Position numbers and translations under genes: made by a program
The notes under the pieces: generated by a model
Database searches by the model: none
What the model was told of the DNA's origin: nothing
What the model saw: only the letters and a program-made list of their open reading frames with translations
Part shown: positions 12,587-17,327 of the stretch, piece after piece
Numbering within the stretch: the first letter of the stretch is position 1
Layout: every line of letters begins with the position of its first letter
Source of the DNA: Patescibacteria group bacterium
GTDB taxonomy: Bacteria; Patescibacteriota; Gracilibacteria; UM-FILTER-43-11
NCBI GenBank assembly: GCA_029260955.1
Contig: JAJDCF010000060.1
Span: 1-17,327 of the forward strand
Direction of reading: 5' to 3'
Length of the DNA stretch: 17,327 nucleotides

Positions 12587-15500
12587 TTATAGGGGCCTTA
12601 GAGCCGCCTTCTTAAGAGCTATGTATCTGCGTTCTCCAGTTTGCGTGTACATAAGGTAGGCAAACATAGAAAGTAGAAGCAGTACGAAGGTAGGTAGACC
12701 GGTTTGAGCCAATTGAACTGGTCCTGCATTGATACCGGCGATGATGGTGAGGAAGTGATCAACCACTGCTGGGTTTTCAAGCTGGTTTACCAGGCCACGA
12801 GCGGTTGTGCGGACGTTGCCTCCAACAGGAGCGCTATCAGCAACTCGAGCTCGAACCTGATACTTAACTGTCTGACCTGGCTTCAAAGTGCCTGGCTTCC
12901 AGTGAATCTCATTTCCGGTATCCTCGCCGCCAAATGCGTTAAGGATTTCAAAGGCTTCTTTCTCATAGTTCCAGGTAATGGTAAGGCCAGTGAAGTCAAA
13001 GTCGGCATTGTTCTTGGCAACGATTGTATAGGTTACCTCTTCACCAACTCTTGCAGCAGACTTATCTGTCTGGATGCTTAGTTGTAATAGATCTCCATCG
13101 ACGACTGTTGTAGGTTCACCAGCTATAAGCCAACTTGGGAAGTGATCGCCAATACCATGCTTGGTAAGGCCATCTTGGTTCTTCTTAAGTTTGGTGCTGA
13201 AGCCTTCAAGTACAAGGTACTCTTCGGCTAGTTCACCTTGTGAACCACTTTCGTGGACGATCTGTTCATAAGTGAAGTTAGTTTCTCCAGTTACGATCAG
13301 CTTGTCGATTGTAATGATTCCGGTTGAGTCGTCATATGTAGTACCTTCTTCAACTTGTACATTCTGGATTTTGTCAGAGGTGATTTTAGAATCACCAGAG
13401 TCAAAGCCTTCAGAGAACTCGATGTTTGTGGCACTAACCTGACCAAGGTTCTTAATGTTAACCTTAGTGAAGATTGTGCTGTCGACTCTTTCAGAGATGG
13501 CTAGAGCATTATCTTCATCAGAGGCATCAACGAAGTTACTGTTGTCCAAGCTAACGAGCTTGGTGACTTCAAGTACCATATCGCCACTGTACATAATGTG
13601 ACCTCCACCACCTCCACCTCCACCACCTCCACCTCCACCAGGTCCACCAGTAGAAGGTGCGGCTGAAACGTTAACGTTGGCGTTAGTAGTGATTACTACT
13701 GGGACACCGTCGGTAAATGTACCGGTTAGGGTGTTGGTAAAGTCAGAATTCTGATTTACAGGAATGCCTGAATTGCTAGAAAGAAGTTGATAGTCGATTG
13801 TGACAACGGCGCCTGGATTGCTGGTATTTACGGTGACTGATCCAGCAGTGATATCTCCACAGCCATTACTACAAATGCTGTGATTTGCACCCTGAGGAAC
13901 TGTTGTCATGGTTCCACCGTTGGAACCTGTTAGTACGCGACTGTTATCAGATAGAGTGTCATGAAGGCTGATGCTCATGTTGCCAGGAGTCGTATCAGCG
14001 TGACGAGTTACCACAATCTGGTAATCAACACGCTTATTGTTGTCAGCAGTGGTGACTTCATTGACGATGTTCTTTTCGATAACAAAGAAAGGAACATATG
14101 TACCGACAACGACAAAGGTATCATTTGTACTGATCAGGGTACCATCTACGTAAGGTGCACCGTTTTGAGTAATGGTAACGTTTGCAGGAGTAGTGGCAAT
14201 CGCATTAGTGCGAATCTGTACGGTTCCAGGAGTAACATAGCCGGGTTTGTCGGCAAAGGTGATGTCATATCCAGCAACCAAGTCTGATTGAGCAATAGCG
14301 AAGGTTACAGGAGTAGCATCGTCGTTTTCTGTACCAGTTTGACCATGAACAGTATGCTCATTCAGGGCATTACCCTGATTATCTTCCGTTTCTACGGTGA
14401 AGGCAGCACTAGTGCCATCTGGGTCATAGAATGCATCAACTGTATTTGCACTTGGATTAGCCTGAACGAAATAGGTAGTAGTATGAGAGGTTCCGACAGA
14501 TACGCCATTCTCACGAATGTCCGGAGTATTGTGAGTAGGTAAATTCTCAAACTCAATATTAAGAGCTGTGCCTACATCGTAAGTAGCAGTGTATTGCCCG
14601 CTGCCAACTAGTACGCTGTTAACGGTAATATTGGCAGTAGGTAGTATAGCTGGACCAGTAGAGGTGTCCCAAGCAGTAATGGTTACTACTTCACAGTTGC
14701 CAGATAGGCAAACAGGGTATAGACCATCAACGTTATAGACTCCGGTAACTCCAACCACACTTACAGCAAGTGGGTCAATTAGTGGCTCAATGTAGCCAGG
14801 AACAAGGGCTGGACCCCAGTCGACTTGGTAAGTCATTCCAGGGGCATTGCTAACAATTACAGAAGTAGTACCAAAGCCCAGTAGGGTATCAGGACCACCA
14901 TTAACACTCAGCTCGATAGCACCATTTACGTTAATTAACTGAGTAGGCGCATCAATAGTTTGAATATCAAGCGTAACGGAAGATGTAGGTGGAACGTAAT
15001 AGACGGTAAAGTCATAGGTTTGACCATTAGCCAATTCATTCGCTAGAAAAGAAAGATTTAGTGGTGTTAAAAAGGCGAGGACTCCAGATGGGTGATTTCC
15101 AAAGCTAACGTTGAATGGATTAGTAACGTCGACACCGGTAAAGGTGACATCACCATTACCATCAGATGGCTTGGTATTTCCGTCTACAGTTACAGCTGTA
15201 GCAGCTACGCCGCCACCATCAGCATCAAGTTCACGTAGGTGAATGTTAAATGTGGCTCCAGTTGGAGTAGTAGTAACGTAGGTTCCGGTAAAGGTATTTG
15301 GAATAGGAGTGGTCTGCCAGCTACTACCAGGTACAACAGCAGCAGTTATTGTTTCTGGTACTGGCGCGGTGTAGCCAGGCATAGCACCGTAGTTGATAAT
15401 ATTAGTATCAAGTGTGTCGATCCAAATGCTAAGAGTAGCTGGTGTTAAAGGATTACCATCACTGACCGTCCACAATACGGTGTTATCAACACCATTTACG

Positions 15501-17327
15501 TTTAGGGTAATAGGTGCAGGAAAGTCCACGGTATCATCCGCCGTAGTTGTAATCAGAATCTCGGCAGCAGTAGGTAGAGACACATAATTACACTGAACAG
15601 TATTTGGGCCATTCACAAGTGCGCCAACTGGAATGATTATGTTATTAGGAGTGGCAAATCCTAGAACAGCAGGACAAATGACAGTATGAACAATACTAGG
15701 ATTAACATTTAGGAAGTTAGCCACGTAAGTTCCTGAGCCATCATCCGCTGTAAGTTGTGGAGTAGCGTCTAGTGTAACTGTAAGACCGGCACCACCAGTG
15801 CCTGAAGGCATTAGCTCTACAGTCAAGTCAACTGTAGAAGCTGACGGTGTGTAAGTAGATTCAAGTAGGTTTACCAGTACTCCTGGACTAAAAGTAGTCA
15901 GGTCGAATGATGTTGGTACAGCTGTGTAGTTCACTGCAGCAACCGTAATAGGTGATTCAAAGCTGGTGGTATCTGTATCGTTTACCACATCAGAGATGAA
16001 CACGTGTGTCCATTGTTCTGGGACAAGAATCTGCTCAGCTGGAGTAACCGTTTCAGTAGGATCTCCATTGATATCAAGGGCAATATTACCGATGATTGGC
16101 GTGCCATTGGTCGTGTGAGCCTTAAAGAAGGCTGCATTGGCTTGAGCAATATAATCACCGACTAACTGAACATTAGTGTTAATGGTCTGAAGACCATCGT
16201 AGGTATAGTGTTCTTGGAAGTGAGTTATATTACCCGCATTTACCGTAACGCCAGGAACTTGAGAAACAGCGAATCCTGGGTCAGCAACCGGCACGGCACG
16301 TAGGTAGTGGGCGGTATTGCGATCCTGAAAGTGGAACTCGTGCTTAACTGTTTCATAAAAATGAACAATAAGTGGAAGAAGATTGGTATCAGCAAGGCCT
16401 ACATTCCATTTAGTAGGATTATTACCAATGGTTATATATACCCATCCAGTCTCGTTTTCGGTGTTGACCTCGGCAACCGCTAGGCTTCCGGTGGCAACAT
16501 AGTATCCTAGGTATTTAAGTTCCGCAGCTGTCATACCTGAATTAAGGCTGTTAGCCGGAATGAAAATGCTTTCTGGAGCAGTAAAGTTAGCAGGATCTTT
16601 GTCCTCAAAAGAAATAGTATGTTCTTCTGTGGTTGTAATCCATACAGAAACTTCAGCATTACTGCTGGTAGCACGAACTTCTACGTTATCTACATAAATC
16701 GCAGTAGCATCGATGCCAAGAGTATCAATCGTAATCTTTACCTGTTCGTTTGCAGGTACAGGAGTGTACTGACATAATCCGGCAAGCTTCTCAAAGTTAG
16801 TCGCATAGGTCTGGTTGCTCAACTGAATAGGATTAAGCGGTGCATGGTAAGCTTGATTGCTATCACCTGGAGCAGGTAGACATTCAATGGTGTAATCAGT
16901 CGGAGCTGTGAAACCACTAGTTGTAGGTAGTGTGAAACGATCAGCGTTAGCAAGATCAAAAGCTGGGCCAGGCACAGCAACGCTAGTAACAGCTTGCTGA
17001 TCAGCCTGAGGCGGAATAGTAACTACCATACGAACATCAGCCTTTACAGGGGTTGTGTGTACGTTTACGTAAGCAACATCTCCCTGAGCTACCTCTGTAT
17101 AGGTAATAGTGAATACTAAAGAAGAATTTCCTCCATTTAACACCTGGTAAATAGCAGGGTTAACCGTGCGTCCTGAATACAGGAGAGAATCCAGTGCGTT
17201 GGGGAAATTAATACGATAGGTATTGTATGTAAGGTTAGAGAAGATAGCGCCTGCTCCACCGGAACCGACTGCTACTGGGTTACAAGATCCGGGGGTTGAG
17301 TCAGTACACTCTAGTAATTCCCATTCA
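12587..17327 (-). CDS. Giant repeat-built surface protein (5' end outside window)
   Basis: At least 1579 residues; the frame stays open to the window edge. A GTG at 17143 is not a convincing start, because the 61 upstream codons read as the same kind of beta-rich protein (VAVGSGGAGAIFSNLTYN). The order is about ten tandem Ig/PEGA-like domains of roughly 90-125 residues (14085-17000 and beyond), many with a GY/F-x-x-P core; a DUF11-like domain beginning FFVIEKNIVNE (about 13650-14085); a run of 13 Gly; another beta domain (about 13100-13600); a second DUF11-like domain (about 12750-13090, TDKSAARVGEEVTYTIVAKN); then LAQTG (12698-12712), a hydrophobic helix and a basic tail. The C-terminus resembles a sortase or membrane-anchor signal. 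It is probably an adhesin or stalk-like surface protein. It is monocistronic at its 3' end. Confidence 0.88.
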   Translation of the reverse strand, partial: EWELLECTDSTPGSCNPVAVGSGGAGAIFSNLTYNTYRINFPNALDSLLYSGRTVNPAIYQVLNGGNSSLVFTITYTEVAQGDVAYVNVHTTPVKADVRMVVTIPPQADQQAVTSVAVPGPAFDLANADRFTLPTTSGFTAPTDYTIECLPAPGDSNQAYHAPLNPIQLSNQTYATNFEKLAGLCQYTPVPANEQVKITIDTLGIDATAIYVDNVEVRATSSNAEVSVWITTTEEHTISFEDKDPANFTAPESIFIPANSLNSGMTAAELKYLGYYVATGSLAVAEVNTENETGWVYITIGNNPTKWNVGLADTNLLPLIVHFYETVKHEFHFQDRNTAHYLRAVPVADPGFAVSQVPGVTVNAGNITHFQEHYTYDGLQTINTNVQLVGDYIAQANAAFFKAHTTNGTPIIGNIALDINGDPTETVTPAEQILVPEQWTHVFISDVVNDTDTTSFESPITVAAVNYTAVPTSFDLTTFSPGVLVNLLESTYTPSASTVDLTVELMPSGTGGAGLTVTLDATPQLTADDGSGTYVANFLNVNPSIVHTVICPAVLGFATPNNIIIPVGALVNGPNTVQCNYVSLPTAAEILITTTADDTVDFPAPITLNVNGVDNTVLWTVSDGNPLTPATLSIWIDTLDTNIINYGAMPGYTAPVPETITAAVVPGSSWQTTPIPNTFTGTYVTTTPTGATFNIHLRELDADGGGVAATAVTVDGNTKPSDGNGDVTFTGVDVTNPFNVSFGNHPSGVLAFLTPLNLSFLANELANGQTYDFTVYYVPPTSSVTLDIQTIDAPTQLINVNGAIELSVNGGPDTLLGFGTTSVIVSNAPGMTYQVDWGPALVPGYIEPLIDPLAVSVVGVTGVYNVDGLYPVCLSGNCEVVTITAWDTSTGPAILPTANITVNSVLVGSGQYTATYDVGTALNIEFENLPTHNTPDIRENGVSVGTSHTTTYFVQANPSANTVDAFYDPDGTSAAFTVETEDNQGNALNEHTVHGQTGTENDDATPVTFAIAQSDLVAGYDITFADKPGYVTPGTVQIRTNAIATTPANVTITQNGAPYVDGTLISTNDTFVVVGTYVPFFVIEKNIVNEVTTADNNKRVDYQIVVTRHADTTPGNMSISLHDTLSDNSRVLTGSNGGTMTTVPQGANHSICSNGCGDITAGSVTVNTSNPGAVVTIDYQLLSSNSGIPVNQNSDFTNTLTGTFTDGVPVVITTNANVNVSAAPSTGGPGGGGGGGGGGGGGHIMYSGDMVLEVTKLVSLDNSNFVDASDEDNALAISERVDSTIFTKVNIKNLGQVSATNIEFSEGFDSGDSKITSDKIQNVQVEEGTTYDDSTGIITIDKLIVTGETNFTYEQIVHESGSQGELAEEYLVLEGFSTKLKKNQDGLTKHGIGDHFPSWLIAGEPTTVVDGDLLQLSIQTDKSAARVGEEVTYTIVAKNNADFDFTGLTITWNYEKEAFEILNAFGGEDTGNEIHWKPGTLKPGQTVKYQVRARVADSAPVGGNVRTTARGLVNQLENPAVVDHFLTIIAGINAGPVQLAQTGLPTFVLLLLSMFAYLMYTQTGERRYIALKKAALRPL
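13601..13639 (-). repeat. Glycine-codon tandem repeat in the giant gene
   Basis: Thirteen consecutive Gly codons alternate GGT and GGA in a 15-base unit (acctccaccacctcc on the plus strand) repeated about 2.6 times. A nearby GGP extends the flexible segment. It links two beta domains and could change length by slippage without shifting the frame. Confidence 0.85.
14085..17000 (-). repeat. Tandem Ig/PEGA-like domain array in the giant protein
   Basis: A motif of the type F-x-x-x-PGY-x-x-P recurs at protein level near 14236 (PGYVTP), 14530 (HNTP), 14785 (PGYIEP), 15062 (FLTP), 15370 (PGYTAP), 15650 (GFATP), 15918 (NYTAVP), 16300 (HYLRAVP), 16578 (NFTAP) and 16900 (GFTAP). Spacing is mostly 255-325 bases, with one gap near 380. 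Between motifs are strands ending in a Y-x or T-Y turn and the next domain's V/I-rich strand. DNA identity between copies is low, so the array is old and diverged. Confidence 0.65.

Noticed and set aside
13601..13648. Short regular repeats as a CRISPR array
   Set aside because: The repeats are contiguous Gly codons inside an open frame with no spacers.
17141..17143. GTG at 17143 as the true start of the giant gene
   Set aside because: The frame is open for 61 more codons to the window edge and those codons read as similar beta-rich protein. There is no signal peptide after the GTG.

Overview
The window looks like a piece of a compact bacterial genome, most likely a candidate-phyla (Patescibacteria/CPR-type) lineage. 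This is an inference. It rests on tightly packed genes, a single-chain alpha2-type glycyl-tRNA synthetase, SLH-anchored and giant Ig-like surface proteins, few clear Shine-Dalgarno sites, and no biosynthetic genes in view. Conserved enzymes read through cleanly with the standard bacterial code, so the UGA=Gly code of Gracilibacteria/SR1 is not supported. The first ~1010 bases are visibly richer in G+C (40 of 60 bases at 301-360, against 25 of 60 at 4321-4380). They may be transferred DNA or an assembly join.

Layout. 1-1010: the tail of an upstream gene, then a small lipoprotein gene with an internal domain duplication, flanked by two related long hairpins. 1014-1606: a Phd/YefM-RelE toxin-antitoxin pair with a strong promoter overlapped by dyad operators. 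1688-3980, plus strand: an M16 zinc peptidase, nucleoside diphosphate kinase, and an unrecognised helical protein with its own promoter. 3987-6746, minus: a 919-residue wall protein joining SLH repeats, an RlpA-like barrel and one intact plus one degenerate CAP domain. 6819-7190, plus: a small four-helix membrane protein whose stop shares a CTAG with the convergent gene. 7187-12495, minus: a six-gene run (D-aminoacyl-tRNA deacylase, SLH surface protein, glycyl-tRNA synthetase, glycine-zipper membrane protein, ProXp-ala/YbaK-type tRNA deacylase, exported unknown). 12528-12555: a good intrinsic terminator. 12587 to the window end, minus: the 3' 4.7 kb of a giant repeat-built surface protein ending in a sorting-signal-like tail; its start lies outside the window.

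Two themes stand out. One is cell-surface construction: two SLH proteins, a peptidoglycan-active fusion, a giant adhesin-like protein and a lipoprotein built on similar GY-x-x-P beta domains. The other is translation quality control: two trans-editing deacylases of different folds bracket glycyl-tRNA synthetase in one transcription unit. No tRNA, rRNA, CRISPR array, insertion sequence or replication origin was seen. No intergenic stretch exceeds 300 bases.
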